64,000 bases of DNA from Nitrospira sp. Its GTDB lineage: Bacteria; Nitrospirota; Nitrospiria; Nitrospirales; Nitrospiraceae. This document shows positions 45,277 through 54,657 of the stretch, one piece after another. Where the stretch lies: positions 3,209,001 to 3,273,000 of the forward strand of contig CP054184.1 of NCBI GenBank assembly GCA_015709715.1, written 5' to 3'. Under the pieces are notes generated by a model that did no database searches, was not told the DNA's origin, and saw only the letters and a list, made by a program, of their open reading frames with translations. The stretch's first letter is position 1. Each line of letters begins with the position of its first letter. The translations under genes were made by a program, and so were the position numbers.

Positions 45277-46331
45277 TTCTGCTGATTCTTACCTTTCTCT
45301 TGGCGGCGATTCTGGCAATCTATGGCGTGCCCATCGCGCGTCGAGCAGCCTTGAAGTTCGGGATCGTCGACAGTCCTGACGGTCGTCTGAAGCATCAGCG
45401 CGAGCCGGTGCCTTACCTGGGTGGATTGGCCATCTACTTATCATTTCTTGTGAGTTTAGCCTTCACATTCGAGTTTCGGCATGACGTGCTGGGAATCGTG
45501 CTGGCCGGTACCTTGGTCGTCATGCTGGGACTCATCGACGATTTTGGCGTGCTGTCACCGGGCGCGAAGCTCGCGGGGCAGTGCCTCGCGGTGTTCGTGC
45601 TGATCAAAAGCGGAATACGCATCGAGATTGCATCACTGCCCGATTGGGTCGATATCGCGCTGACGGTGCTCTGGATGATTGGCATCATCAACGCATTCAA
45701 TCTCCTCGACATCATGGATGGCCTCTCGGCCGGTGTCGGAGTCATCAGTGCGGCATTTCTCTGTGTCGTGGCGATCCTGAACGGCGATCAAACGACCGCC
45801 TTCATGTTGGCTGCGCTGATGGGCAGTCTCCTGGGATTTCTTCGCTACAATTGGAAACCGGCGTCGATCTACATGGGAGACTCAGGGGCGTTATTCATCG
45901 GGCTGATGCTCGGCGCATTGTCGATGATCGGGAAATACACGGAAGGGCATGTCGTCTCGCTGCTGACGCCGGTATTGATTTTGGGCATGCCCATCTTCGA
46001 CACGCTTTTCGTCATGTACATCCGGTTTTTGCGAGGCCTCCCGATCTTTCTCGGCAGTCCTGACCATCTTGCGATTCGCCTGCGCCACTGGGGTCTGTCC
46101 GTCAAGCAGGTCGTGGTGATCAGTTACCTCGGCGCAGCCTTGTTGGGAACCATCGGCTTGCTGGTCATGGCGGTGCCCCAGGAAGTGGCCGTTCTTCTCA
46201 GCGGCGCGACGTTAGTCGGTCTGGCTGTAGCGGCCGTGTCACTGACCAAGCTGAAGGTAGCCGGGAGAGGCGTCATGCTCAATCCGGAAACGATGACGTC
46301 GAATCCGGCAGAAAGGACTGGCTTGTCATGA
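45273..46331 (+). CDS. WecA/MraY-type undecaprenyl-phosphate sugar-1-phosphate transferase
   Basis: This 352-residue polytopic membrane enzyme has about 10-11 helices. Family signatures are DSPDGRLKHQREPVPYLGGL, the Asp motif MLGLIDDFGVLSPGAKL, NAFNLLDIMDGLSAGVGV and LRYNWKPASIYMGDSGALF. It would start lipid-linked glycan synthesis by moving a HexNAc-1-phosphate from UDP to undecaprenyl phosphate. The ATG at 45273 overlaps the previous stop. The donor sugar is not predictable from sequence alone. Confidence 0.92.
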   Translation: MILLILTFLLAAILAIYGVPIARRAALKFGIVDSPDGRLKHQREPVPYLGGLAIYLSFLVSLAFTFEFRHDVLGIVLAGTLVVMLGLIDDFGVLSPGAKLAGQCLAVFVLIKSGIRIEIASLPDWVDIALTVLWMIGIINAFNLLDIMDGLSAGVGVISAAFLCVVAILNGDQTTAFMLAALMGSLLGFLRYNWKPASIYMGDSGALFIGLMLGALSMIGKYTEGHVVSLLTPVLILGMPIFDTLFVMYIRFLRGLPIFLGSPDHLAIRLRHWGLSVKQVVVISYLGAALLGTIGLLVMAVPQEVAVLLSGATLVGLAVAAVSLTKLKVAGRGVMLNPETMTSNPAERTGLS

Positions 46332-47638
46332 TCGTGATTGTCGGGGCCGGGTTGGCAGGGTTGAGCGCGGCCTATCATCTTCGCGGTGTGTCGTACGAGA
46401 TTCTGGAGCGCGAACAGGAAGTCGGGGGGCTCTGTCGATCCTATACGAAGGACGGGTTCACTTTCGACTACACGGGGCACTTGTTGCACTTCCGACAGAC
46501 CGCAATCAAGGCCCTCGTCGAAAGTCTTTTGCCAGATCAACTGCGACGACATGCACGCAAGTCTTACATCTATTCACACGAGACGTACACAGAGTATCCG
46601 TTTCAGGTCAATACTCATGGCCTTCCGCCCGCGGTTGTCCGTGACTGTCTCCTGGGGTTCATTGCGACGTTGTCTCCCTCTGCCTCCAAACCGCCGGCGG
46701 ACCAGCGGTCTTTCAAACAGTGGATACTCGAGAGTCTGGGAGAGGGCATCGCAAAGCATTTCATGGTGCCGTTCAATGAAAAACTCTGGCAAGTGTCGCT
46801 GGATGAATTGACGTCGGAGTGGGTCTCGTGGCTCGTGCCGAAGCCCGATGTGAAAGATGTCGTCAACGGAGCGCTGGGTATTCAGGACAAGGCCTTCGGA
46901 TACAACCCGTCATTCCTCTATCCGGCGAGCGGTGGAATCAAGATGCTCCCGGAGGCCTTTCGTATGTCTCTCGATCGTCTCACCTTCGGAGCAGAACTGC
47001 TGCAGGTCGAGACTGAACGGCGACGGGCGGTGTTTCGGGGGAGGGAAGGTGAACGAACGCTGGACTATGAGCGGATGATTTCGACCATCCCTCTGCCGGA
47101 GTTGGTTCGGCGTTGTGTGGACCTGCCTCCCGCGATACGGGATCGGGCGCAAGTTCTGCGATGGGTGTCTGTCTCCAACGTCAATCTGGCCGTTGCCCGA
47201 GAGCAGATTTCCGACAAACATTGGATCTATTTCCCGGAACATCGATATCCCTTCTACCGCGCTGGATTTCCCATGAACTTCTCCCCCGCCATGGGGCAAT
47301 CAGGCTGTACCTCTCTCTACGTCGAAATGTCGCATCAGCCCGGCGAGCAGGAGCCGAATGTGGTCCTGATTGAGCGGGCTCGGAAAGGTCTGGAGGATGC
47401 GGGCCTGTTCAGGCGGGATGATGAACTCGTCATGGCGGATGTGAAGGACTTGTACTATGCCTACGTATTGTACGATCGACAACGTGGACGTGCGGTGCAA
47501 GAGTTGCTTGCCGAGTTGGAACGAAGGGGCATCTCGTCCATCGGACGATATGGCTTATGGGAGCATACGTCGATGGAAGATGCGATCGCCCAGGGGCGCG
47601 ATGTGGCCATGCGTCTGCGCCTGAAGGCTGCCGCCTGA
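46328..47638 (+). CDS. FAD-dependent oxidoreductase (amine oxidase/protoporphyrinogen oxidase-like)
   Basis: The 436-residue flavoprotein has an N-terminal dinucleotide motif (IVIVGAGLAGLSAAYHL) and EREQEVGGLCRSYTKDG, as in the NAD(P)-binding Rossmann-like/amine oxidase superfamily, which includes UDP-galactopyranose mutase and HemY-like enzymes. It ends with MEDAIAQGRDVAMRL, the usual C-terminal FAD contact. ATGA overlap with the phosphoglycosyl transferase gene and a glycosyltransferase gene 12 bp later suggest a sugar-nucleotide or lipid-linked sugar substrate, for example ring-contraction chemistry. That is inference. Confidence 0.85.
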   Translation: MIVIVGAGLAGLSAAYHLRGVSYEILEREQEVGGLCRSYTKDGFTFDYTGHLLHFRQTAIKALVESLLPDQLRRHARKSYIYSHETYTEYPFQVNTHGLPPAVVRDCLLGFIATLSPSASKPPADQRSFKQWILESLGEGIAKHFMVPFNEKLWQVSLDELTSEWVSWLVPKPDVKDVVNGALGIQDKAFGYNPSFLYPASGGIKMLPEAFRMSLDRLTFGAELLQVETERRRAVFRGREGERTLDYERMISTIPLPELVRRCVDLPPAIRDRAQVLRWVSVSNVNLAVAREQISDKHWIYFPEHRYPFYRAGFPMNFSPAMGQSGCTSLYVEMSHQPGEQEPNVVLIERARKGLEDAGLFRRDDELVMADVKDLYYAYVLYDRQRGRAVQELLAELERRGISSIGRYGLWEHTSMEDAIAQGRDVAMRLRLKAAA

Positions 47639-47650
47639 GGACCCGTCACT

Positions 47651-48835
47651 ATGGACGTCGTCTGTCACGTCATTACCAAGCTGGAGTTGGGCGGGGCGCA
47701 AGAAGTAGCTATGCGGGTCGTCTCAGGCTTGGATCGACGACGCTTTCGCCCGGTATTGGTCGCTGGGCCCGGCGGCCTCTTGACGGACGAGGCGCGTGCA
47801 CTTCCGGGGGTGGAGGTTCAGATCGTCCCATCGCTCATTCGCGAGATCCATCCGGTGCAGGATCTGAAGACAGTATGGAGCTTGGTGTCCCTGTTTCGTC
47901 GACTACATCCGAAGATTGTCCACACCCATAGTTCAAAAGCTGGTATCCTAGGGCGGGTTGCGGCTTGGCTGGCAGGTGTTCCTTGTATCCTCCACACAGT
48001 GCATGGATATGGCGTGACGCCGGAGCAGCCCTTTTGGATGAGAAGGGTCGTGATTGCGGTAGAACGCATGGTTGGCCGTCTCACCACACGGTGGATCACC
48101 GTGTCTCATGCCGATCGTCGTCAGGGGGTTGGATGGGGGCTGTTCACTCCGTCCCAGGTGTCGATTGTGCGACCGGGCATCAACCCGGAACCGTTCGCGA
48201 CCAAGGCAGAAGCGGCCGAGCGGCAACGCTTTCGCGCGACCCTTGGGGTCGGTCCGACGGATCTGCTGGTGGGGATGGTGGCGTGCCTCAAGCCTCAAAA
48301 GGCGCCTGGAGATTTCGTCCATGTGGCATCGATAGTCTGTCGCCGTATCCCACGAGCGCGCTTCATCTTGATCGGGGACGGAATCCTGCGCCCTGAGGTC
48401 GAGGCCCTAATGCTGGAATATGGGGTCCAGGACCGAGTCTCCCTGATGGGGTGGCGTCGGGATGTGGCATCGCTTTATCAAGCGATGGATGTGTTCCTCT
48501 TGACGTCCCGGTGGGAGGGATTGTCCTGTGCGGTTTTGGAGGCCAGAGCGAGTCGAATCCCGATCGTGGCGACACGGGTAGGAGGCGTGGAAGAGGCCAT
48601 TGTTGAGCCGGTGCATGGCCGGTTGTGCCGTGCGGGAGATGTCCAGGATTTGGCCGGCCGCGTGTGCGACATCCTGGAGGACGAGCCCTATCGTAGGACC
48701 CTTGCGTCAGGGAACGAGATCTTTCCGGAGGAATTTACGATCAATGAGACGGTCAAACAGTATCAGTCTCTTTATGGGTATCTGCTACATGTCGTCCACT
48801 CACGTGATCATGTGATGCGATGGCAGACGAATTGA
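47651..48835 (+). CDS. Family 4 glycosyltransferase
   Basis: This 394-residue GT-B enzyme has ITKLELGGAQEVAMRVVSG at the N-terminus, HTHSSKAGILGRVAAWLAGV, VRPGINPEPF, MVACLKPQKAPGDFVHVA and the EX7E donor site in SRWEGLSCAVLEARASRIPI. A GAGGA lies before the start. It probably adds a sugar on the cytoplasmic face. The acceptor is unknown. Confidence 0.92.
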   Translation: MDVVCHVITKLELGGAQEVAMRVVSGLDRRRFRPVLVAGPGGLLTDEARALPGVEVQIVPSLIREIHPVQDLKTVWSLVSLFRRLHPKIVHTHSSKAGILGRVAAWLAGVPCILHTVHGYGVTPEQPFWMRRVVIAVERMVGRLTTRWITVSHADRRQGVGWGLFTPSQVSIVRPGINPEPFATKAEAAERQRFRATLGVGPTDLLVGMVACLKPQKAPGDFVHVASIVCRRIPRARFILIGDGILRPEVEALMLEYGVQDRVSLMGWRRDVASLYQAMDVFLLTSRWEGLSCAVLEARASRIPIVATRVGGVEEAIVEPVHGRLCRAGDVQDLAGRVCDILEDEPYRRTLASGNEIFPEEFTINETVKQYQSLYGYLLHVVHSRDHVMRWQTN

Positions 48836-48859
48836 CGTGGAGGTTGAACGAAGACACCG

Positions 48860-49978
48860 ATGAATATTCCGCTGCTTGATCTGAAAGCTCAATACCAGTC
48901 GATGAGGAGTGAGATCCTGGCTGCGATTGAGGCCACCTGTGATGAGCAGGGGTTCATCCTCGGGCCTCGGGTGACGGCGTTGGAGCAGGCGGTAGCGTCC
49001 TACATCGGGAGTGCCCATGCCGTCGGCGTGGCCTCGGGCAGTGACGCGCTCTTGCTGGCGCTCATGGCCATGGGGGTGAAGGCCGGCGACGAGGTGGTCA
49101 CGGTTCCGTTTACCTTCTTCGCCACGGCCGGCGCGATTTCTCGCCTGGGTGCGAAACCGGTTTTCGTCGACATCGAACCTGATACCTTCAATCTGGATCC
49201 GGCGCTTCTCGAACGAGCGATCACTCCGCGAACCAAGGCGATCATTCCGGTGCACCTCTTCGGTCAGTGTGCCGACATGGAGGCAATCACGGAGGTTGCG
49301 CACCGACACAAGGTCGGGGTGATCGAGGATGCTTGCCAGGCCATCGGCGCGGCGCGAAAGGGGCGTCGAGCCGGCGTGTTGGGAGATGCGGCCTGCTTCA
49401 GCTTTTTCCCATCCAAAAATCTGGGCGGTTTTGGCGATGCCGGCATGGTCACGACCAACGATCAGGCCCTGGCCGAATCCATCGCCATGTTGCGTGTGCA
49501 TGGAAGCCGTGTCCGGTATGTTCATGAGGCTATCGGGATCAATAGCCGGTTGGATGCCTTGCAAGCAGCAGTGCTCTTGGTCAAGTTGAAGCGGCTGGAT
49601 CAGTGGGCGGAGGGACGACGACGGAATGCCGCACGATATGCCGAACTGTTCAGCGACGAGACAGTATCGGAGTTTCTCACCCTCCCGATCGTGGCTGCGC
49701 ACAATTTTCACGTCTTTAATCAGTACACGCTTCGGGTGCAGCGGCGCGACGAACTGCGGAATTATCTGAAGGAGCAAGGGGTGGGGACGGAAGTCTATTA
49801 CCCCCTGCCGTTGCACCTCCAGAACTGCTATCGCGATCTGGGATATCAGAAAGGGGCATTCCCCCATTCCGAACGTGCCGCGGAAGAGGTCCTCTCGCTT
49901 CCCATTTATGCCGAGCTGACGGACGAACAGTTGCAGTATGTCGTGCGAACCATTGCCGCCTTCTACCGCAAACACTAG
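48860..49978 (+). CDS. DegT/DnrJ/EryC1/StrS sugar aminotransferase (WbpE-like)
   Basis: The 372-residue PLP enzyme transaminates a keto-sugar nucleotide. Seen: [79 protein letters not shown] and the aldimine Lys in [14 protein letters not shown] near 186. It is most like the 3-keto group (WbpE/QdtB/FdtB) by pattern. The next gene begins with a WbpB-like Gfo/Idh/MocA domain, and WbpB/WbpE together make the 3-amino group of UDP-GlcNAc3NAcA. That pathway is therefore a candidate, although no dehydrogenase (WbpA) or acetyltransferase (WbpD) is visible. Confidence 0.92.
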   Translation: MNIPLLDLKAQYQSMRSEILAAIEATCDEQGFILGPRVTALEQAVASYIGSAHAVGVASGSDALLLALMAMGVKAGDEVVTVPFTFFATAGAISRLGAKPVFVDIEPDTFNLDPALLERAITPRTKAIIPVHLFGQCADMEAITEVAHRHKVGVIEDACQAIGAARKGRRAGVLGDAACFSFFPSKNLGGFGDAGMVTTNDQALAESIAMLRVHGSRVRYVHEAIGINSRLDALQAAVLLVKLKRLDQWAEGRRRNAARYAELFSDETVSEFLTLPIVAAHNFHVFNQYTLRVQRRDELRNYLKEQGVGTEVYYPLPLHLQNCYRDLGYQKGAFPHSERAAEEVLSLPIYAELTDEQLQYVVRTIAAFYRKH

Positions 49979-50210
49979 CATCGTGTGAGATCGCGTCGAT
50001 CACGGCTACGGTGTTCCCACGCGGGATTGAACCGACCGTGCTGGCAGGTACCCTACGTCCGCTCTTCTCTCTCGCTCTGCCTCAGGTGTGTCGGTGATCT
50101 GCGTGTGTAAAAGGTGGTGCAGGATTCGTCGCGCTGAGTCTGCGAAAATGTGTGAGAAGCCTTCACCAAATCGGAAGAATAGACTATAGTGAGCCGCGAG
50201 TAGACGTTCC

Positions 50211-52229
50211 GTGACACAACCACACCCAACCAATTCCGATTCACGTCCGCTCCGGATCGCGTTGATCGGTGCCGGTCGCCACGCGCAGCACCATGCTCGC
50301 GCGATCGCCCGTTGCCCCGGCGCCCAGTTGGTGGCGGTGGCCGACCCATCCGATTCGGCGTTGGCTGCGATGCGTGATATCGTCCCGGGCATCGGGTGCT
50401 TCAAGACGCCAGAAGAACTGTTGGCTTCTGAACGGGTGCAGGTTGTGCACATCATCACACCGCCTGCCACGCATGCCCCGCTCGCTCGCATGTCGTTGAG
50501 GGCCGGATGCCATATCTACGTCGAGAAGCCGTTTGCGGAGTCTGTCGCGGATGTGCAACAGATTCTCGCGGACGCAAAGGCCAAGGGCCTGCTCGTCTGC
50601 GCAGGGCACCAGCTGCTGTATGAACCGCCCACCCGAGTGCTGGCACAATACCTCCCGACGATCGGCAGGGTGGTGCATGTTGAAAGTTACTTTTCCTTCC
50701 GAACCGTCCGTCACGCGCCAGGTGGGCGCAAGGTCCTTCGGGCCGACCACCAGCTGCTGGACATCTTGCCCCATCCCGTCTATCTGCTGCTCCAGGTCCT
50801 TGAGCAAGCCGGGGAGGGACAGACAGAACTGCTGTCATTGGAAGTCAGCCACGAGGGGACGGTGCATGCCCTCGTACGACGCGGAGGCCTGACCGGGACC
50901 TTGATCGTGACGCTGGAAGGGCGTCCGGTGGAAAGTTATTTGCGCGTGGTCGGACGGAACGGATCGCTGTTTGCCGATTACGTTCGCAGTACGACTCAAC
51001 GCGCCATCGGCCCAGGCTCATCGGGAATCGACAAATTGTTCTCGCCCTATCGACAGGCCTGGCAATTGTTGAGTGGCACCACCGTGGCCATGGCGAATCG
51101 ATTTCTGAAGAGCCGGCGAAGTTATCCTGGGTTGGCCGAACTCTTTACCGCCTTCTACGATGCCGCACGAAGCGGACGTCCATCCCCGTTGTCTCCGGAG
51201 GGCATTCTGGAAACGGTGCGGATCTGCGAGCGGGTGGCCCAAGCGTTGAAGGTTGCCGAAGCCAAGGCGTTGGCTGTAGCCGTGCCCAGGCCAGTCACGA
51301 GTCGAGGTGTGCTGGTCACGGGTGGCACTGGTTTTCTGGGGAAGGAGATCGTCCGAGCGCTGCTCTCGCGCGATCGTCCCGTTCGCGTAGTGGCGCGCCG
51401 CGAGCCTTCTCCTTGGGAGCGCATTGCAGGGGCCGAATACGTGGTCACCGACGTGGCGGCTGGAGTTTCGTCCGAGCTATTCAAGGGGATCGACACCGTC
51501 ATCCATGCGGCGGCGGAAACGGCCGGAGGGTGGCCGGAGCACCAGCGCAATTCACTGGATGCGACCGAACATATGGTTCGAGGGGCTGCGGCGGCAGGCA
51601 TTACCCATTTCGTGCACGTCAGCAGTCTGGCCGTCTTGGCGCAGGCTGATGGGCGTGTCATTGGCGATGACCATCCGTTGGAGCCCGATAGCAAGGGGTC
51701 CGGTCCCTATGTGTGGGGAAAGCTGGAGTCCGAGCGGTTAGCTGTGCAATTAGGCAAGGAGTTAGGACTTTCAGTGAAGGTGGTGCGACCCGGCGCCTTG
51801 GTCGACTATCGAGATTTTGATCCCCCAGGGAGACTGGGGAAGCGATTGGGAAATCTTTTCGTAGCCGTTGGATCGGCACATGATCGTCTCGGCGTAGTCG
51901 ATGTGGGATTTTCCGGTCGCTTCTTGGCCTGGATGACCGATGCGTGGGATGCCGTCCCGAGCCCGCTGAATCTGCTCGATCCGGTTTCTCCGACCAAGCA
52001 CGAGCTATTGGACCGGCTCCGCAAGGTGAATCCGGACCTGACGGTGCTGTGGTTGCCGAGGGTGGTTCTCATACCCCTCTCCTGGCTGGCCACATTGGCG
52101 CAAAAGGCGTTACGGCCCGGCAAGCCAGCCATCGATGTGGCCAAGGTCTTCAGTGTCCTGCCCTATGACACGTCCCGTATTGCGAAGCTGGCTTCCCAGG
52201 TGGATGTGCCGACTCAGTTGAAGTCGTGA
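50211..52229 (+). CDS. Fusion of Gfo/Idh/MocA oxidoreductase and NAD-dependent SDR epimerase/dehydratase
   Basis: This 672-residue two-enzyme protein is encoded by one uninterrupted frame. Residues 1-350 form a Gfo/Idh/MocA oxidoreductase (IALIGAGRHAQHHARAI near 14, YVEKPFAES near 102, then an alpha/beta C-terminal domain around VHVESYFSFR). Residues 364-672 form an extended SDR with VLVTGGTGFLGKEIVRAL, VIHAAAETAGG, HVSSLAVLAQAD and the catalytic YVWGK near 500. Both bind NAD(P). Consecutive oxidation and epimerisation or reduction of one sugar nucleotide is the likely logic. A GTG start is used, with weak ribosome binding. A possible promoter (TTCACC-17-TATAGT, 50162-50190) sits before it. 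Confidence 0.88.
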   Translation: MTQPHPTNSDSRPLRIALIGAGRHAQHHARAIARCPGAQLVAVADPSDSALAAMRDIVPGIGCFKTPEELLASERVQVVHIITPPATHAPLARMSLRAGCHIYVEKPFAESVADVQQILADAKAKGLLVCAGHQLLYEPPTRVLAQYLPTIGRVVHVESYFSFRTVRHAPGGRKVLRADHQLLDILPHPVYLLLQVLEQAGEGQTELLSLEVSHEGTVHALVRRGGLTGTLIVTLEGRPVESYLRVVGRNGSLFADYVRSTTQRAIGPGSSGIDKLFSPYRQAWQLLSGTTVAMANRFLKSRRSYPGLAELFTAFYDAARSGRPSPLSPEGILETVRICERVAQALKVAEAKALAVAVPRPVTSRGVLVTGGTGFLGKEIVRALLSRDRPVRVVARREPSPWERIAGAEYVVTDVAAGVSSELFKGIDTVIHAAAETAGGWPEHQRNSLDATEHMVRGAAAAGITHFVHVSSLAVLAQADGRVIGDDHPLEPDSKGSGPYVWGKLESERLAVQLGKELGLSVKVVRPGALVDYRDFDPPGRLGKRLGNLFVAVGSAHDRLGVVDVGFSGRFLAWMTDAWDAVPSPLNLLDPVSPTKHELLDRLRKVNPDLTVLWLPRVVLIPLSWLATLAQKALRPGKPAIDVAKVFSVLPYDTSRIAKLASQVDVPTQLKS

Positions 52230-52370
52230 GCGGTAAAGGACCTCGCTTCCCAAACATCCTGCTGGGGTTGATTTGTACGGCCATGGCAGCGTAAGTCTGT
52301 TAGCATTCCGCATCATGCGAATGGTAAGCTTCCGAACGGCCCCTATCTGTTTCACAACGAGTTGAAGGCC

Positions 52371-53624
52371 ATGCACATGGGAACGCGCGCGCGTAAGGTG
52401 GTTGTCGGTCTCGCCCTGTTTGGTCTTCTGGCCGGCTGTGCTCAGGATCAACGCTGGCGTTCGGCGATGCGTGAGGGCAATGACGCGTTACGCTCCGGAG
52501 ATTACACCCATGCGGAGGAATTGTTCGTTACGGCCCGCAAAGAGGCGGAAACGATCGAACCGCACGGCAAACGGATGGCGGAAACCTTGAGCCAGTTGGG
52601 ACAGGTCAATCGTGAATTGGCTCGTTATGCGAGAGCCGAAGCGCTCTTCCAAGAGGCGCTGGCGATTCGCGAGCGTGTGATGGGGCCGGACCATGCCGAG
52701 ACTGCTTCGAGTTTGACCGATCTCGGAGAGCTTTATCGGCTCCAGGGGCTCTATTCTCAGGCCGAGGCGCTCCATCAACGCGCCCGGGAAATTCGGGAAA
52801 AGGTGTTCGGCTCCGAGGACAGCAAGACGGCGGAGAGTCTGAACAACATCGCCGTCGTGTATCAAGACCAGCGGCGCTTTGCGGATGCGGAGCCAATGCT
52901 TCAACAGGCGTTGGCGGTTCTCGAGAAACGGCTTGGACCGGAACATAGCCTGACGGCGATTACCCGTGACAACCTCGCCAAGATGTATCAGGCGCAGGGC
53001 CAGCACGCGCGTGCCATGCCGTTGTATCAGCGGGCTTTAACGATCCACGAAAAGGCCTTCGGTCCGAACCATCCGATCGTCGCTCGGAATCTGGAAAACT
53101 TGGGGGATACGTATAGGGCTCAGAACCAGTACTCCCAGGCGGAAGTGTTGTATCAGCGAGCGGTGGGGATTTTTCGAAAATCCCTCGGGAGTGACCATGT
53201 CGACACCGCAGAAGCCATGAGCCGGCTAGGGCAGCTGTACGAATTGCAGGGGCTGTACTCTCAGGCCGAGCCGCTGTTCCAGCAAGCGATCAACATTCGT
53301 GAAAAACAGCAGGGAGGAGACAACCCCCACGTCGCCGGTGAATTGAAGAACCTGGCGGAGCTGTATCAGGCGCAAAGCCGGCTGGATCAATCGGAAGATC
53401 TGTACAAACAGGCGCTCGGGATCTATGAACGGTCGGTGGGGTATGACCGAGAAGCCTATGCCAAGACCCTGAAGAGTTATGCCTCGTTGTTGAGGCGCAA
53501 ACAACGAGCCGGCGAGGCCGAGCGCCTGGAAGAACGCGCGAATGCCGTCCTGAAGCGCCTTTCGCAGGAAAGTCTGAGCATGGGAAAAACCGCTGCCGAA
53601 GTGCCTGTCACCCCGGCTCCCTGA
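52371..53624 (+). CDS. TPR_12 (kinesin-light-chain type) repeat lipoprotein
   Basis: This protein of about 417 residues has a lipoprotein signal (VVVGLALFGLLAGC). ATG 52371 and ATG 52377 are both possible, and GAAGG is best spaced for the latter. The mature part is a run of 42-residue TPRs with strong periodicity: AETASSLTDLGELYRLQGLY, KTAESLNNIAVVYQDQRRF, LTAITRDNLAKMYQAQGQH and VDTAEAMSRLGQLYELQGLY. This makes a long protein-binding solenoid facing the periplasm. The partner is unknown. It follows the glycan cluster by about 140 bp, so a link is possible but unproven. Confidence 0.88.
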   Translation: MHMGTRARKVVVGLALFGLLAGCAQDQRWRSAMREGNDALRSGDYTHAEELFVTARKEAETIEPHGKRMAETLSQLGQVNRELARYARAEALFQEALAIRERVMGPDHAETASSLTDLGELYRLQGLYSQAEALHQRAREIREKVFGSEDSKTAESLNNIAVVYQDQRRFADAEPMLQQALAVLEKRLGPEHSLTAITRDNLAKMYQAQGQHARAMPLYQRALTIHEKAFGPNHPIVARNLENLGDTYRAQNQYSQAEVLYQRAVGIFRKSLGSDHVDTAEAMSRLGQLYELQGLYSQAEPLFQQAINIREKQQGGDNPHVAGELKNLAELYQAQSRLDQSEDLYKQALGIYERSVGYDREAYAKTLKSYASLLRRKQRAGEAERLEERANAVLKRLSQESLSMGKTAAEVPVTPAP

Positions 53625-53667
53625 CCATCGCGTCCACCCGAGTTGCACCTTCCCTCGATAGTACGTA

Positions 53668-53697
53668 TTGAGGCGGAGCGAGGAATTCCTCTACACT
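53668..53697 (+). promoter_or_regulatory. Possible sigma-70 promoter
   Basis: TTGAGG (53668-53673) and TACACT (53692-53697) are 18 bp apart, 44 bp before the lipoprotein start at 53741. Each matches consensus at four of six positions. Confidence 0.4.
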
Positions 53698-53740
53698 GCC
53701 GCCTGTCGCCTCTGCGCCGGTCACACATGGGAGGATGAGT

Positions 53741-54490
53741 ATGAATCGATTGCTGTCTCTGCTGATGGTAGCGGCCTTGTTGTTGGTTACAGCTTGTGCC
53801 GCCAAACCCAAGAAGCAGTTTCAACGGCTGGCTGCAGAATTTGTCTCCCCAGTCCGGATTACCAAGCCGGTGGATCAGCAGAGCGCCGTCGTCGGCATGA
53901 CACTGAAGACCGCCGCCTGGGCTCCCGGGACGGAGGATCGAGTCTATCTGGTGAAGGTCGACGATGAACGTGATCTCTATCAAGGAAAGAATCTCATCCC
54001 CACAAGCGTGGTAACCCCCCTTCCCGACGCCGGTGGGGTCGGCACAGTGTATGTGCAGAACCTCCCTCCCGGGCGGTATGCGGCCGTGGCGTTCAGCGCG
54101 TCGGAAAAGGGGTTTGGCAAAGTGCGCGAAGTGACGCTCTTTCTGCTTCCCAAGGAGACAGTCACGCGGAGCCTGACCACCGTGACGGCCGGCGGCCTCC
54201 ACTTTATGGGAGAGTATGAGATCGGCCCAACCCAAATGGTGTTGCAGGAGAACGCCGTCGACGAGGTCCAGGCGCATTACTTCGAGGTCTTCTGGGGAAA
54301 ACCGTTGGAGCGGGTAGTTGCGGAACTGCAACTCATCGGGACACCGGCCTACTTTGCGGTCCATGCCGCCACTGTTGCGAAGGGGCAGCGGGATCCGGCG
54401 GCGGAGCAACGGTTCCTGGCATCCGCCGCGCAGGATCTCGAACCGACGTGGAAGCCGCTGATCGAACGGTCTCGTGCAGCAACCAAGTAA
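53741..54490 (+). CDS. Lipoprotein of unknown function
   Basis: The protein has 249 residues. The start at 53741 is fixed by GGGAGG six bases upstream. An ATG two codons earlier abuts the ribosome binding site. The lipobox is LVTAC. The body is beta-rich with no repeats (TKPVDQQSAVVGMTLKTAAW, YVQNLPPGRYAAVAFSASEK), suggesting an immunoglobulin- or transthyretin-like fold, and a helical C-terminus follows. I do not recognise a family. It stands alone between the TPR lipoprotein and the zinc-finger gene. Confidence 0.75.
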   Translation: MNRLLSLLMVAALLLVTACAAKPKKQFQRLAAEFVSPVRITKPVDQQSAVVGMTLKTAAWAPGTEDRVYLVKVDDERDLYQGKNLIPTSVVTPLPDAGGVGTVYVQNLPPGRYAAVAFSASEKGFGKVREVTLFLLPKETVTRSLTTVTAGGLHFMGEYEIGPTQMVLQENAVDEVQAHYFEVFWGKPLERVVAELQLIGTPAYFAVHAATVAKGQRDPAAEQRFLASAAQDLEPTWKPLIERSRAATK

Positions 54491-54601
54491 CCGACTGCTG
54501 AGCATCCGCGGCCGGGACATGCTCACTGCCGCACTCACGCCCTCCGCTGACCAAGCCCGTCACAGTTAACCTACCGTTGACCCTCTCTTGATGTCTCTGT
54601 G

Positions 54602-54629
54602 ACCTGAGCCCGGTAGACTTGGCTCAGGT
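54602..54629. repeat. 9-bp perfect inverted repeat in the leader of the DksA-like gene
   Basis: ACCTGAGCC (54602-54610) and GGCTCAGGT (54621-54629) flank a 10-bp loop, about 28 bp before the start codon. It could be an operator or a 5'-leader hairpin. There is no U tract, so termination is unlikely. Confidence 0.5.
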
Positions 54630-54657
54630 TCGCTACTACTAGCTGAGGAGGATCGCC

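Noticed and set aside
48800-49981. 393-codon minus-strand open frame
   Set aside because: It is a shadow of the DegT aminotransferase gene, has the same extent and shows no domain pattern.
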